DNA from: Tigriopus japonicus
Lineage: Eukaryota > Arthropoda > Copepoda > Harpacticoida > Harpacticidae
Assembly (NCBI GenBank): GCA_010645155.1
Contig: JAAGOF010000088.1
Location: forward strand, 677,933 to 741,932
Reading direction: 5' to 3'
DNA: 64,000 bases
Part shown: in pieces, positions 37,801 to 48,772 of the stretch
Layout: the number at the start of each line of letters is the position of its first letter
How positions within the stretch are numbered: the stretch's first letter is position 1
The notes under the pieces: model-generated
The model's input: only the letters and a program-made list of their open reading frames with translations
Databases searched by the model: none
What the model was told of the DNA's origin: nothing
Made by a program: the position numbers and the translations under genes

Positions 37801-39876
37801 ATGGTGCTACAGATATGGTCAGGGAAGCAGCATCCCCAAGCCAGTGCCACTTCTAACCAATCCATTCACACCGTCGACAACTCGAACGCCCAAGAAGAAA
37901 ACGGGAGGATGCCTGGGTCTTCAACCCAAGGCAATACCAATGCTAACATGGGGGCCAATGGGAACGAGATTGCCAAAACCCCAACAAAGAAGCGAGGTTT
38001 GTCATTGTTTAAATCGAAACTTTTGGGCGGTGGAGGCTCCTCGAGTGGGAAAGCCCATTGTAAGACTTGCAAGAAGAAATGCTCGGGCGAAGTGCTTCGG
38101 GTCAATGAATTCTACTTCCATTCCCAGTGCTTCCGTTGTAAAGGCTGCTCGAAATCGTTATCTCAAGGCGGATTCTTTACCAAAAGTGGGGATTATTATT
38201 GTGCCTCATGCTATCAGAAAAACTTTGGCACCAAGTGCACCCGCTGTGGCTTGTATGTTGAAGGTGAAGTGGTGACAGCTTTGGGGAAAACTTATCATCA
38301 GAACTGCTTCACGTGCGCCGGATGTCGAGAGCCATTTCCAACTGGCGAACGGGTCACCTTTACGGGAAAAGCCTGTTTGTGTCAGAAGTGTGTGAAGGCC
38401 GGAAAAGATTTAGATAATGCTCTAGAAGATCTCACCAACAGCATAGCGGATATCAAAACCACTAAAGTGGCGGCTCCCTCGTCCCTGAATAACTCGGTTA
38501 CCAATGGACGAGCTCCAGCCATGACGGCTACCCAACCAGCTACAGGGGGTACTGGTGTCGGGGATGACATATGTGCTGGATGTAGTGAGGAACTTCGGGA
38601 TGGGCAAGCCCTGATGGCCTTGGATAAACAATATCATGTTTGGTGCTTCAAATGTAAGGCATGTAATGCCCTGCTCCATGGGGAATACATGGGCAAAGAT
38701 GGCCATCCCTACTGTGAACGAGATTATCAGCAGCTTTTCGGAGTCAAGTGCACCTATTGTCGTCGGTTCATTTCGGGAAAGGTCTTGCAGGCTGGGGACA
38801 ACAATCACTTCCATCCCACTTGTGCCCGATGCACCAAGTGTGGTGAACCATTTGGAGACGGCGAGGAAATGTTTCTTCAAGGAGCTGCCATATGGCATCC
38901 CAGATGCGGTCCAGGACCTGATGAAAATGGTGGGGTGTTCATTAGCAACGGTTTTGAAAACTCTGGCATGGATGCGGCAGATCGTGCTTCGGTAGCCAGT
39001 GGCACCTTTTACGGCTATTCAAGAGCCAGTAGCCCAGGTGCCTCACTCCGTTATGGTTATGAAACCCCGGGGGGTGGGGTTGACGGCGTTGGCGGTCATG
39101 GTAGCCGTGCTTACTCTGCAGCTGGTGGCAGGTTTTCTCGTTCCACCACACATGTTCCTGGCTGGGGTCCCTATCATGGTGGGCATGGCATGTATAGTAG
39201 TTCTTCCACATACAGCTTGAGACGACCCATTGAGCCTGGCGATCGGATTGGATCCATGGCAAGTATAAATCATTTCCATGTGCCTCCACATGCTCGTCGT
39301 GGTTCCTCGGTGTCACGATATGCCCGTGAATCAGGAATGGCCACCCCCGTGCACCCCCAGGCAAGTACGGATCAATTGTCAGCTTCCCAGCATCACCGCC
39401 CGATCTCATGCCCTCCGAAGCCTGGTTACACACATGCCATGAGGGCTTCCACACTGCCAACTGGCTTCAGCACCAGCATGACGCCAGGGCCCGGAATGAA
39501 CTACAATGACGACGGGGTATCTCAAGCATCCTTCAGAACGGATATGACCGATCAAATGGCAGGAGGATTCATCCGAGGTAGTAGCACCTACAGCCATGGG
39601 TTCTACCCTGGGACTTCCCGCTCGTTATTCAATAGCGGACGGGATACCCCAACTTCTGCTATTCCTGGTGCATTTTCCGGTGAATACAAGATCTATCCCC
39701 TTCACATGCTCTTCACTAATAATTACAAGATTCCCCCAGATGTGGACCGATGCAACCTGGAGAAACACTTATCCGATGCGGACTTCGCCATGGCGTTTAA
39801 CATGCCCCGCGAAGATTTCTACCGCCTTCCCAAGTGGCGACGAAACGATTTGAAGAAGCGACTCAAGCTTTTCTAG
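37801..39876 (+). CDS. ABLIM: abLIM/UNC-115-like actin-binding LIM protein
   Basis: abLIM proteins tie LIM-mediated protein contacts to F-actin through a villin headpiece, and act in axon guidance and cytoskeletal signalling. The 691-residue open frame has four LIM domains: about 87-138 (CKTC to CASC), 146-197 (CTRC to CQKC), 258-310 (CAGC to the YCERDY segment) and 317-370 (CTYC onward). A long Ser/Gly/His-rich linker follows, then a C-terminal headpiece (about 632-691) with PLHMLFTNNYKIPPDVDR, LPKWRRNDLKKRLKLF and the usual terminal Phe. The whole protein is one exon, unusual for a family whose genes are normally highly split. The start is the first ATG after an in-frame TGA at 37771; an upstream spliced exon cannot be excluded. 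It is convergent with GatB. Confidence 0.92.
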   Translation: MVLQIWSGKQHPQASATSNQSIHTVDNSNAQEENGRMPGSSTQGNTNANMGANGNEIAKTPTKKRGLSLFKSKLLGGGGSSSGKAHCKTCKKKCSGEVLRVNEFYFHSQCFRCKGCSKSLSQGGFFTKSGDYYCASCYQKNFGTKCTRCGLYVEGEVVTALGKTYHQNCFTCAGCREPFPTGERVTFTGKACLCQKCVKAGKDLDNALEDLTNSIADIKTTKVAAPSSLNNSVTNGRAPAMTATQPATGGTGVGDDICAGCSEELRDGQALMALDKQYHVWCFKCKACNALLHGEYMGKDGHPYCERDYQQLFGVKCTYCRRFISGKVLQAGDNNHFHPTCARCTKCGEPFGDGEEMFLQGAAIWHPRCGPGPDENGGVFISNGFENSGMDAADRASVASGTFYGYSRASSPGASLRYGYETPGGGVDGVGGHGSRAYSAAGGRFSRSTTHVPGWGPYHGGHGMYSSSSTYSLRRPIEPGDRIGSMASINHFHVPPHARRGSSVSRYARESGMATPVHPQASTDQLSASQHHRPISCPPKPGYTHAMRASTLPTGFSTSMTPGPGMNYNDDGVSQASFRTDMTDQMAGGFIRGSSTYSHGFYPGTSRSLFNSGRDTPTSAIPGAFSGEYKIYPLHMLFTNNYKIPPDVDRCNLEKHLSDADFAMAFNMPREDFYRLPKWRRNDLKKRLKLF

Positions 39877-40486
39877 AAACAGGTCTAGGAAGTGCAAACA
39901 CCCACATCACAAATTAAGCAAATGTAACGTACGTAGAAGGGATTGACCAGCACTGCCGAGGCCCCAATCGCACCTCTAAAGCAAGCTAGAGTGTCTTCAT
40001 TTTTTTTGCTTCTGCTTAGGAAATCACAACGATGTGTCCTTCACACCTTCTCGGTATAGAACAGGCGCGTTCAAGTCAAAATTTATGCAAATTTCTCTCC
40101 TCTGGTCACCGCAACTGATTTTGAATTCTCATTTGTCTTAATGTTGTTTTGTTTCCTTCTCCAGTTTATTTAGTCAAGTGATCTGATGCCAAAGAGCCGT
40201 TTGACATGATTTACTTGAAAATTTGTAAATCTCCATTTATCTCATATTTTTTTCCCCTTTGTGCCCTCCAATTTGGCAGCTACTAACTAACCATTACATG
40301 ACGTTCTGTTAAGCATTTAAATTTTAGCTATTTACCAATTTGCCCCGATAATGTGATGAATGCTGCTAGCGATTCGACAATATGTACATAGAAGCAAGAT
40401 TTTGTTCAACATACCCCATTGCTAGCCATTTTTGAAATCTCCTGTAACCGCGATAAAGATCAAATACAATACACATTATTTCGCAT
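39877..40486. other. Convergent 3' region between the LIM gene and GatB
   Basis: The 610-bp gap between two convergent stop codons should contain both 3' untranslated regions. AT-rich, with no coding signal and no clear repeat. Confidence 0.5.
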
Positions 40487-42727
40487 TTATTGCGTTCCTG
40501 TCTTCTCCATGTCTTTTAACATATTCCTTATCACTTGGGTCACTAATTTCATATCCAGGTCTCCAAGATAATTTTCGTCCACAATTTGTGCCAAACGGAC
40601 AACAATCTTCCGCTCATCTTTACCCTTGAGATAACGTTTGACTAGCTTCTTTTCGTTGTTCAAAGCCTTTGTCACAAGTTCCTGGATGAGATCCATATTT
40701 CTGACCGTCTCTCGCCAATTCATTTCCTGAATTAAACTCTCAGCAGACGGATATGGTTTCTCAACTAGAATCTTCACGGCCTTGACTATGATATTATGGG
40801 GAAGATCGTCTTTATGCTTGATATCAGCTAATTCCACCAACTGTTCCGGAGTCAGATGCAATTGCTCCAAGGTTGTTTCTAGATTGTTCAACATCTCTAC
40901 CACGGAAGATTGAAGCAAATTCACCAATATTTGAGGACTCTGAGGCTTTTGAACCATAGCTTTTTCAAAAAACGAAAGGTGACTTGGTTCATTCACCAAC
41001 TGCGAGGCACTTTCAATTGAGATGCCAGTTTCGGACACTAATCTTTGTCTTTGGGCATTGGGTAACTCAGGCAGCGTGTCTCGAAAGTCACTGATGTTCA
41101 CTATATGTGCACTGGCCTTCTCTTCATTGCTACTTGAGGGCTTGTCACAAAGTCTCAATGGAGGCAAATTTGGTTCGGGAAGAAACCTGTAATCTTGCTT
41201 GGCTTCTTTATCTCGCATCGGGACAGTTCGCTTGACAGGGAAGCTGAAGCTCCGGGTCTCATTTTCGACGTTTCCACCCGATTCCAAAACGGCAATCTGT
41301 CGGTCTACTTCAAACTCGATGGCATTGCTCACAGACCGGATAGAGTTCAGATTCTTGACCTCGGTTCGCACTCCCAAAGGTTCTCCGGGACGATTCACAG
41401 AGATATTGGCATCCACACGAAGGGCTCCCTCCTCCATTTTGCATGAACATGTTCCCAGTCTCTAAAGACCGCAAAAAAGTGAAACATTTCACATTCAACA
41501 AGAGAAAAACGGTTTGGTTTCTTTAATAGGACCGTTGATTCAACAAAAGTGGGCATACTGGGTGTTGCAAAGAAACGGAAAACCAAATCGTTTCATTTAT
41601 TTTTCGAAATACATACTTTTTGAGAAAATCATCTCGATACCACAGGATTCATCAAACACTTCAAAGCACGCGGCTTAAAAGCTCGAAAAACATTTCCCCA
41701 ATCAATTAAAGATTTAGGTGACAATAACTTTTCTCGTTAAGTTTTAATTTTGAAAACAGAGCGTTAATCACCGATTTTTTCAATCGGTCTGAACTGCGGT
41801 TATTATCGAGAAATTACCAAGTATAATATCGAGATGTTGAAAGTTTTGCTTAACCATTTTTAGGGGCTTTTTTATCTATTGATTCAAGTTATCTGAACCA
41901 AGAACTTGTCTGAACTTACTTGGAGGATCAGAATCAGTTCATGAATCATGGCCGCGGCTTCTTCCCCATTACTCAATTGAGGCTCAAAGACGATTTCCAT
42001 CAAACCCATGCCGCAACGGTTCAAGTCGATCAGACTCTTGCCCGCATCGGCATCGTGCAGACTTTTTCCACTATCTTGTTCCAATTGTAATTGAATTACG
42101 CCTACTGAATGTTGGTAGCTTTGCGGCACTCTTTCCGAACGTCGAACGGTAAAGTCCAACTGACCTTTGACGGCTATCGCTTGGCGTTGTTGGGTGATTT
42201 GATAGCCTTTGAAATCAAATGATATTTGCCAATTATCGGTTAAAATTTCAAGTTAAAAAGATCTGCCACCTGTGGGTAAATCGGCGTAGAAGTAATGTTT
42301 CCGATCAAAAGTGGACACGGGATTGATATGACACTGCAAAGCCAATGCCGTTTGGACCGCCGCTTCCACACATCGACGGTTAATCACGGGCAATGTGCCA
42401 GGTATGGACGCATCAAATAACGTTACCTACAAAACCATTGAAAATCAGCCGGAAATTGGTTAAAGCACGTAAATCACAAAATCCAATCATAACCTGAGAA
42501 TTAGCCGCACCCAAAGTCCGCCCAGAACCCGATGAGAACAATTTTGAGCGGGCTGAAATCTGGGCGTGAACTTCCAGTCCAATGACACTTTCCCATCCTT
42601 GAGAATCGTTCTGATTTTGGCCATAACGGAGGCGTTGAGGGCGTGGTACTAATCCAGTGGATTGGTAGCGCAAGGAAAACCACTTAGATCGGAACAAACC
42701 ACGTGGAACGACCCCAAAAAGCATCAT
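40487..42727 (-). CDS. GATB: Glutamyl-tRNA(Gln) amidotransferase subunit B, mitochondrial
   Basis: GatB is the kinase/transamidase partner in the GatCAB complex that converts Glu-tRNA(Gln) to Gln-tRNA(Gln) in mitochondria. Four exons (42727-42494, 42426-42270, 42206-41920, 41461-40487) join in phase to 551 codons and 550 residues. Exon 1 has a basic presequence-like start and [21 protein letters not shown]. Exon 2 carries [16 protein letters not shown] and [12 protein letters not shown]. Exon 3 carries GYQITQQ and [18 protein letters not shown]. Exon 4 begins [20 protein letters not shown] and includes [11 protein letters not shown] and [19 protein letters not shown], then the helical tail and YqeY-like domain. 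Length and motif order are those of full GatB. It is divergent from the ARH3 gene. Confidence 0.95.
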
Positions 42728-43320
42728 GGTAAGTAACAAAGTCAAACATGTATATTCATGGGAAGATAATACACATGGTTGGCAATGTTTATTGTTATGA
42801 TAGGGACAGCACTGTAAATTCAGATGCACCTTTTGGATGTTATAACAAGAAAATGGTAATTTCCAGTTCCGTGTGACCACCATTTCCGATATTTTCGGGT
42901 AAAAGACATGATCAAAGTGAAATGGTATTAAACATATTTCATTGGTTTACAAATCAAATGAAGGAAGTGTGTTTTGACTTTTTTTAAAATTTACTTGGGC
43001 GCCCTGTGTTTTGATCGGTAAGGATCGAGGCGGTCAACATCAGGCTTGCCAAACATAGATCAAAGAACACAAAATGAATCAGAGATGGTGAGCAAATTCA
43101 AAACTAGGACTAAGATTGAACTGATTTGTTTTGGTTTCTCTTGAGAGAATCATTGATTGTAACGTAGCATATAAATTTTGAAAAAAAACACCAAGGCACA
43201 CATGTAAAATCCAAGTAAAATATTAGACAACCTTGCGCAGCAACATTCTTCTTTCATCAAGAGATATTCAATAATGTATTGACTGTATCTTTCGGTCAAT
43301 GGTAAAAATATTTTCTAATC

Positions 43321-43488
43321 GTTAATCACCGATGTCAAAGATGAGTGACGTCACACCTCTCAGGTTAAATTTAGGTTAAGTTAGGTTTGAATTAAGTTAA
43401 AGTAGGTTAGGTTAGGTTTAAGTTAGGTTAGGTTAGGTACAAATTTGGTTAAATATGACGTCACTCATCTTTGACATCGGTGATTAAC
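43321..43488. mobile_element. 168-bp inverted-repeat element carrying TTAGG-like repeats and CRE octamers
   Basis: Two perfect 33-bp inverted arms (43321-43353 and 43456-43488) begin GTTAATCACCGATGTCAAAG and each ends inward at TGACGTCA. The 102-bp interior is largely GGTTA/TTAGG units, for example GTAGGTTAGGTTAGG. No target duplication is clear. It lies about 290 bp upstream of the ARH3 ATG, in the divergent GatB-ARH3 interval. The remainder of 42728-43773 shows nothing else assignable. Confidence 0.85.
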
Positions 43489-43773
43489 GGTTGCAAAAAT
43501 ATTTTCCTTTTCTAACAAGACGCATTTCTTTATCAAGTATGCTTAAATCCAGGTTTGCCTCGCCATGGATTTGGCATAATATCGGACCAAATCTGACTGA
43601 ACTTCTCTGCCACAGTTTGGCAGCTCTTTCTTTACTCTACCAAAATTTTCTACACATTTCAGAAGAGCAGACAGACGTTCATTCACTCATCCCGACGTTC
43701 TTCAGGTTTTCATCCCCGCCAAAACCGCATTCCATCACCCGTGATCGCCTAAATAACGTCCGTGTCGTCTAAA

Positions 43774-45060
43774 ATGGACATGGACAAGTGTGAAGACGAG
43801 CTCCAGGAGCGATTCCGCGGTTGCATGCTCGGTGCAGTTCTAGGCGATTGCTTAGGCGGTCCTCTGGAGTTCAAGAACGGAAATAATTCATTCCCATTTT
43901 CACGATTAAAGCGCGAGTTCCGGTTGTACGACGCCTGGGAACCTGAACGGGATGGCGTCCTAGAATTCAGCGATGACACAGCCATGTCCCGACAACTAGC
44001 CTACTCTCTGCTAGAGACAAAAACGCATTTGGACCCGCGGAATTTGGCGCGGCGATTTGTGGATGAATATCACAGAGAACAAGGAAGAGGTTATGGAGAG
44101 GCCGTCACAGCAGTATTTGAGAAATTGCACAAATCAGATTGCAGCGATCCTTTTGGGCCGGCCAAAGAGCAATTTCAGAATGAGGGCTCATTTGGCAACG
44201 GCGCCGCCATGCGCGTCCATCCGGTGGCCATGTTCTGTCATGGACGCTCACGAGCTGAGCTACTAGAAATGGCTGAAGCGTCGGCGCGTATTACACACTC
44301 TCACCAGCTAGGCGTGCGAGGAGCGCAATTGCAGGCTTATGCGGTGGCTTTGGCTTTAGATGGGGTGGATAGAGAGCCCTTCTTGGCCAAGATGCTGGAA
44401 TTGGTCGAGTCTTTTGGCGAAGATCCGAAATCGAAACAGACTTATCGGTACAAATTTGAAATCATTTGCAAGGCGTTAGCCACCAAAAATGACGATCTAG
44501 CGCTGTCTTTGGGGAATGGCGTGGCCGCGCTACATTCAGTACCCAGCGCCATTTTCAGCTTCCTGCGCGCGCAGTCACCCATCGAACAGCTACGCGATTC
44601 TAGCCGGTTTGTGCGCACGGTTCAATTGGCTATTAGCTTTGGCGGCGACACAGATACTATTGGAAGTATGGCTGGCGCCATGGCGGGCGCTTATTATGGT
44701 GAAGTGGATGTGCCGGAGAACTTTTTAGATGTATGTGAAGGCGTATATGATGCCATCAAGCAGGCGGATGGCCTGGTCAAATTGGTCAGAGAGAACCTAG
44801 ACTCGGAGGTGTCGGAACCCATCGTGAAACGCATCAAGATCGAGATCCAAGAAATTGAAGTCAAACCGGACATTCAACTCGACGTAGCCGAGCCTGAAGA
44901 CGTCAAACCTGACCTGAAGCCTGACCTCATTAAGGCTGAACCAGAAGAAGCCAGCGCATCTGAAAATACCCGCGAAAAAGACACAGTTCAACCTGACAGA
45001 GCACCCACCAACGTCACCACAGATAACGCCATTGATATCAAACATAACATTGTTAAATAA
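43774..45060 (+). CDS. ADPRS: ADP-ribosylhydrolase ARH3-type with an extended C-terminal tail
   Basis: ARH3 enzymes hydrolyse O-linked (serine) ADP-ribose and poly(ADP-ribose) using two magnesium ions, in nucleus and mitochondria. One exon encodes 428 residues from the ATG of MDMDKCEDELQ. Visible motifs: FRGCMLGAVLGDCLGGPLEF near the start; FSDDTAM (metal-binding Asp pair) near residue 70; FGNGAAMRVHPVAMF; ITHSHQLGVRGAQLQAYAVA; and GGDTDTIGSMAGAMAGAYYG with the second metal-binding DTDT. The family core ends near residue 350. The extra acidic tail holds several SUMO-consensus-like sites (IKIE, VKPD twice, IKAE) within about 55 residues. It is intronless, like its LIM neighbour. Convergent with the zinc-finger cluster, 235 bp away. 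Confidence 0.93.
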   Translation: MDMDKCEDELQERFRGCMLGAVLGDCLGGPLEFKNGNNSFPFSRLKREFRLYDAWEPERDGVLEFSDDTAMSRQLAYSLLETKTHLDPRNLARRFVDEYHREQGRGYGEAVTAVFEKLHKSDCSDPFGPAKEQFQNEGSFGNGAAMRVHPVAMFCHGRSRAELLEMAEASARITHSHQLGVRGAQLQAYAVALALDGVDREPFLAKMLELVESFGEDPKSKQTYRYKFEIICKALATKNDDLALSLGNGVAALHSVPSAIFSFLRAQSPIEQLRDSSRFVRTVQLAISFGGDTDTIGSMAGAMAGAYYGEVDVPENFLDVCEGVYDAIKQADGLVKLVRENLDSEVSEPIVKRIKIEIQEIEVKPDIQLDVAEPEDVKPDLKPDLIKAEPEEASASENTREKDTVQPDRAPTNVTTDNAIDIKHNIVK

Positions 45061-45295
45061 ATGAAGCGAATATTTTTCGAAAGATATTGACTTTTAGTTA
45101 AGATAATTACTTTGAAACTATACTTAGATGTAAAGCAGATTACTTTGGACAAACCCCGCTGTTCTTTTTGCCACACATGAAGGAGTTCAAATGAACTGAA
45201 CATAATTGAAAGGTAAATGCTTTTATATTCACCGTTTCAAAATGCCAAGTATCAAACACGATGTACGAACAAACAAAGAAATGATAACCGATTAT

Positions 45296-46670
45296 TTAAA
45301 GGCTTCCGTCTTCGTGTGCCTTTCGTTTTTTGGCTTGGGTCCTTCGAATAAATTCTCTCAGAGGTTTGGTCTTGACGATAGGAATGTGTGGGCAAAGTAA
45401 CTGAGCTGAAGAAAACACAATATCTGGAGGCATTTCAGGATGATCAGAAATGATTTTCCGAATGGTATCCTGAAATTCCTCATAGAGTAAAAGCTTCTTC
45501 CCAATTGGCGGATGGTCATGTTCAATCACAGTATCCTTCAAAACGCATTGGTCATTCATGAAAGTGACCACTCGGCCTCGACATTTGGAATATCGACATC
45601 TCCAAGTAGCCATGGTCTCACTATTTTTATCTGTAAAAAAGGTTTGTGCTAGAATCTGCCAAGTTTTCGCTTTTTTCTAAGCAGATTACCTTGAGCTTTG
45701 GCCATGGGAGCCGGTCGATACTTGTATCCTTGGTAAGTGAGGGAATCATTCTCCCGGCTATTCCGCCCCACTGACAAATTGAAGTCCAGATTACTCTCCT
45801 GGACATTGTAAACCCGATTTCGAGGATGGTTGTGTGCCATGACCGTGTCTTTGAGAACACAAGTCTCATTCTGGTAAGTGGTCAATTTAGCTTTACATTT
45901 GGCCTTTGAGCATCGCCATTCCTGAGTAGTCGACTCGGTCGAGTTCTTTTTTGCTGTAACCCCATCAAAAATCCATGAGCTTTTAAACGTCGTCTGAAAT
46001 CTTAACTGTAATATTTACCTCCTCTTCTAGGGCTCAGAAAGTACTTAAAGCCTTGATATGCAATTACATCCCTGCCTGTTCGAGATCTCTGTGAGGTCAC
46101 ATCAAAGTCCAGGTTCTGTTCTTGAGTATTGTATTCCCGAGATTCATTTGACATTGTCTCATCAGCAGCAGCCAATCGTTCCATACCATCCTTGATCCCT
46201 TCTTCTTCTGAGGTCCAAAGGGAAGTTTCTGTTTCTTTGGCCTCTCTGACTTCTGTTTCCAACTCAGGGATATCTTCCCCACCAAGACTTCCATGATCTT
46301 CTCCATCACTACCCCAATCATCCGTGATTTTTTCCCTTTCAGTGACCTCTTCTGCATGATGCATCTGCCAAGGCTGAGCTTCTTCATGGTTATTTATGAT
46401 GCCATCAATGACGCCAGCCCTTCCATTGCGCTTGCCACGATCAACTTGGGATTTGAGTTGACATTCCAGGCTTTCAATTTGTGTGATTAAATCGAAACAG
46501 AGAACGCATAGGAAACCGGATTCGAATTCGGTTTTTGTGACATCGTACAATTTAAAGAGGATCTGAACACCGACCAAAGGCGTCCGTTGAGAGGTGCTGT
46601 GCCATCGATCTTGGATGCCATTTCGGACCACTGGTGGAGTCTTGGACACGTGACACACGATACAATGCAT
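45296..46670 (-). CDS. ZAD-like/FLYWCH zinc-finger protein, paralogue A (two FLYWCH domains)
   Basis: Three exons (46670-46019, 45953-45690, 45630-45296), all joined in phase 1, give 417 codons and 416 residues. Residues 1-77 form a ZAD-like module: C3/C6, the motif WHSTSQRTPLVGVQ, then GFLCVLCFDLITQIESLE. An acidic linker follows. FLYWCH 1 starts at QNLDFDV and includes VIAYQGFKY, EWRCSKAKCKAKL and HNH. FLYWCH 2 starts at SNLDFNL and includes LTYQGYKY, TWRCRYSKCRGRV and HDH. The helical tail (LLLYEEFQDTIRKIISDHPE to LREFIRRTQ) is shared by all paralogues. This is the only copy with a second FLYWCH, and the added middle exon is exactly 264 bp. FLYWCH domains bind DNA or protein in chromatin regulators and occur in MULE transposases; function here is unknown. 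Confidence 0.88.
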
Positions 46671-47207
46671 GATTGAGTTTAAAAAAGATACATGTTCTTA
46701 ATCATAATATCATTAGTATTTTCGTGACACCTGCTAGTCGTCAGGTTCAATCCATGGAAGAATAATGTGAAGAGGAAGTTAAGTAGAAAGGCATTGCAAA
46801 AGGTGCCATTCATCAATCTTCACAATATCTTTTAAAGATTTGTTTCTTGTGAAAACGAGGACGAAAATTATATTCATTATAAAATCTGAAAGCTATTTTG
46901 TTCTTGGAACAAGAATTGGTAATTCAACAACTGTATTTAGCATTTCAATTTTGATGGCCGAAGTAGCCAAATACCATTGCTTTTGACTTACTTTTAAACA
47001 ATCTACAACACATTTCAAACGTATTATTCACTATTTGCATTTGCAACACTCTAAAAGCGTATTTGGCTTCTGAAGAAAGTCTTTTCATAAACCTGACAAA
47101 AAGCCCCTCTAACATAATCATCTCCATGCCATTTTCTTTAGGGTGACTGAGAAGCGTTCGAAGGACCATGTAGTCAAAAGTATGAATTGCATATTATAAC
47201 TCGTCAT

Positions 47208-48377
47208 TTATTTATTGGTAAGTGCATTTCTTTGCTTTAATTGTCTGCGAATGTAACCCAACATGAGGTTTTTGTTGACTATGGGCGTATTGGGACACAT
47301 GGCTTGAGCAGCTGTGAACACGGCATTGGTTGTCATGTCGGGATGCTCGATCACTAATCGTTTGACTTGATCATGGAATTCTTCGATGAGCAGTTGATTT
47401 TTGGGCATGGGTGGATGAGAGTGCTCAACCACGGTATCCAAGAGTACACATTGATGATTCAAATAGGTCATTAATCGACCACGGCAGTTGATGTGGCGAC
47501 ACTTCCAATGACCCATGAGTTCTGGAACCTTGCCTAAAAGATGATAATTGAGTTATAAAAATCAGCTAAAAAAATGAAAGTCGCATGCTCCAGACTGACC
47601 AAATTTATCTTTGTAGAGTTCCATCATGTAGAATTTGTTACCATTGTAGATCAAAGCATCAGTGTTAGTTTTGGTCAATCCCACAGTAACGTTGAAGTCC
47701 AGATTATCCTTCTGAATGTTGTACTTGGTCAAGTTATGAGGAATTGGTACTCGTGCTTTGCCTCTGATTTTTGGCTTCAAATTCAGGTTGATGGGCTCTC
47801 TTTCATTCTGACTTGTGTCAACTTCCAGATCTTTTAATTTTTCACCTTCTAATGCTGTTGCGGTATTTGTATACTTGAATATTTCACGTTTTCGCACGGG
47901 ATATACTTTTAGGGGTGAAGGGGATGGAACAAGTTCCTCTTTGGCTTCCTCTCTGTCATGTTTATCATTAGCATGTTCCGAGTCATTGTCACTATTTAAA
48001 AAATCATCATCCTCATTTTGTTGTTCCTCTTCTTCTTCTGGATGGTGAGGGTCATCTAGATCAGTTGGAGATGGACTGTCTTCCATCCAAAGTTTATCAT
48101 CAAGGAGGGAATTGAGAGCGTGTTTACGATACTTTTCACATCCTTGCCCAACTTGGCATTTCAGTTGAGCTTCCAATCGTTCAATTTGAACCACAAGATC
48201 AAAGCAAACGCCACACAAAAATCCGGATTCAAATTCCCTTTTGGTCAAGTCATACAGCTTGTAGAGCACTTGAACGCCTAAGATCGGGGTTCGTTGACAA
48301 GTACTGTGCCAACTACCTTTCTCTCCATTATCTACTACCGATTCAACTTTTACGGCTTTGCACACACTGCAATTCAT
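47208..48377 (-). CDS. ZAD-like/FLYWCH zinc-finger protein, paralogue B
   Basis: Two exons (48377-47600 and 47533-47208) joined in phase 1 give 368 codons and 367 residues. The ZAD-like start has CSVC, WHSTCQRTPILGVQVLYKLY and GFLCGVCFDLVVQIERLE. The linker is longer and very acidic (HHPEEEEEQQNEDDDF). The FLYWCH domain starts at DNLDFNV, includes LIYNGNKFY and, after the intron, HWKCRHINCRGRLMTY and HSH. The tail reads LLIEEFHDQVKRLVIEHPDM and ends IRRQLKQRNALTNK. The donor is GTCAGT, slightly off consensus. Same orientation and gene plan as its neighbours, so a tandem duplicate. Confidence 0.87.
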
Positions 48378-48772
48378 AATTCCTGAGATTTTGAGTTGAT
48401 TGGAATCAAATCAACATATTTCGAGTTTGTTACCAGAGACATGAAACAACCATGGGGAAAACAACAGCTGATTATGGAAAGAGGTTCTGCATTTTGACAA
48501 TGATTTTGATCACCAAAAATAGAGTATGAATGGCGCATGCGTATTTGTTATCATTTGGTTTCAAAAATGGTTTAAGTAAGATAACTAAAAATCTTAAAAA
48601 GATTCAAAATATCTTTCTTAATCTTATTAAGTATGCCTCTCTAAGAAACGCGCTGGTTAGATCTCTCTGATGGTGACCTGACAAGAGTTCTCTTGGAACA
48701 GTATTGGATCATCCTTGACAAAAAGACGCTTTATTGAGCTTGAATATGAAGGAGATTTTTGGGTGAATATTC

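Noticed and set aside
43360..43440. TTAGG repeats as a chromosome end
   Set aside because: Units are few and degenerate, and they sit inside perfect inverted arms between ordinary genes, so this is an internal element.
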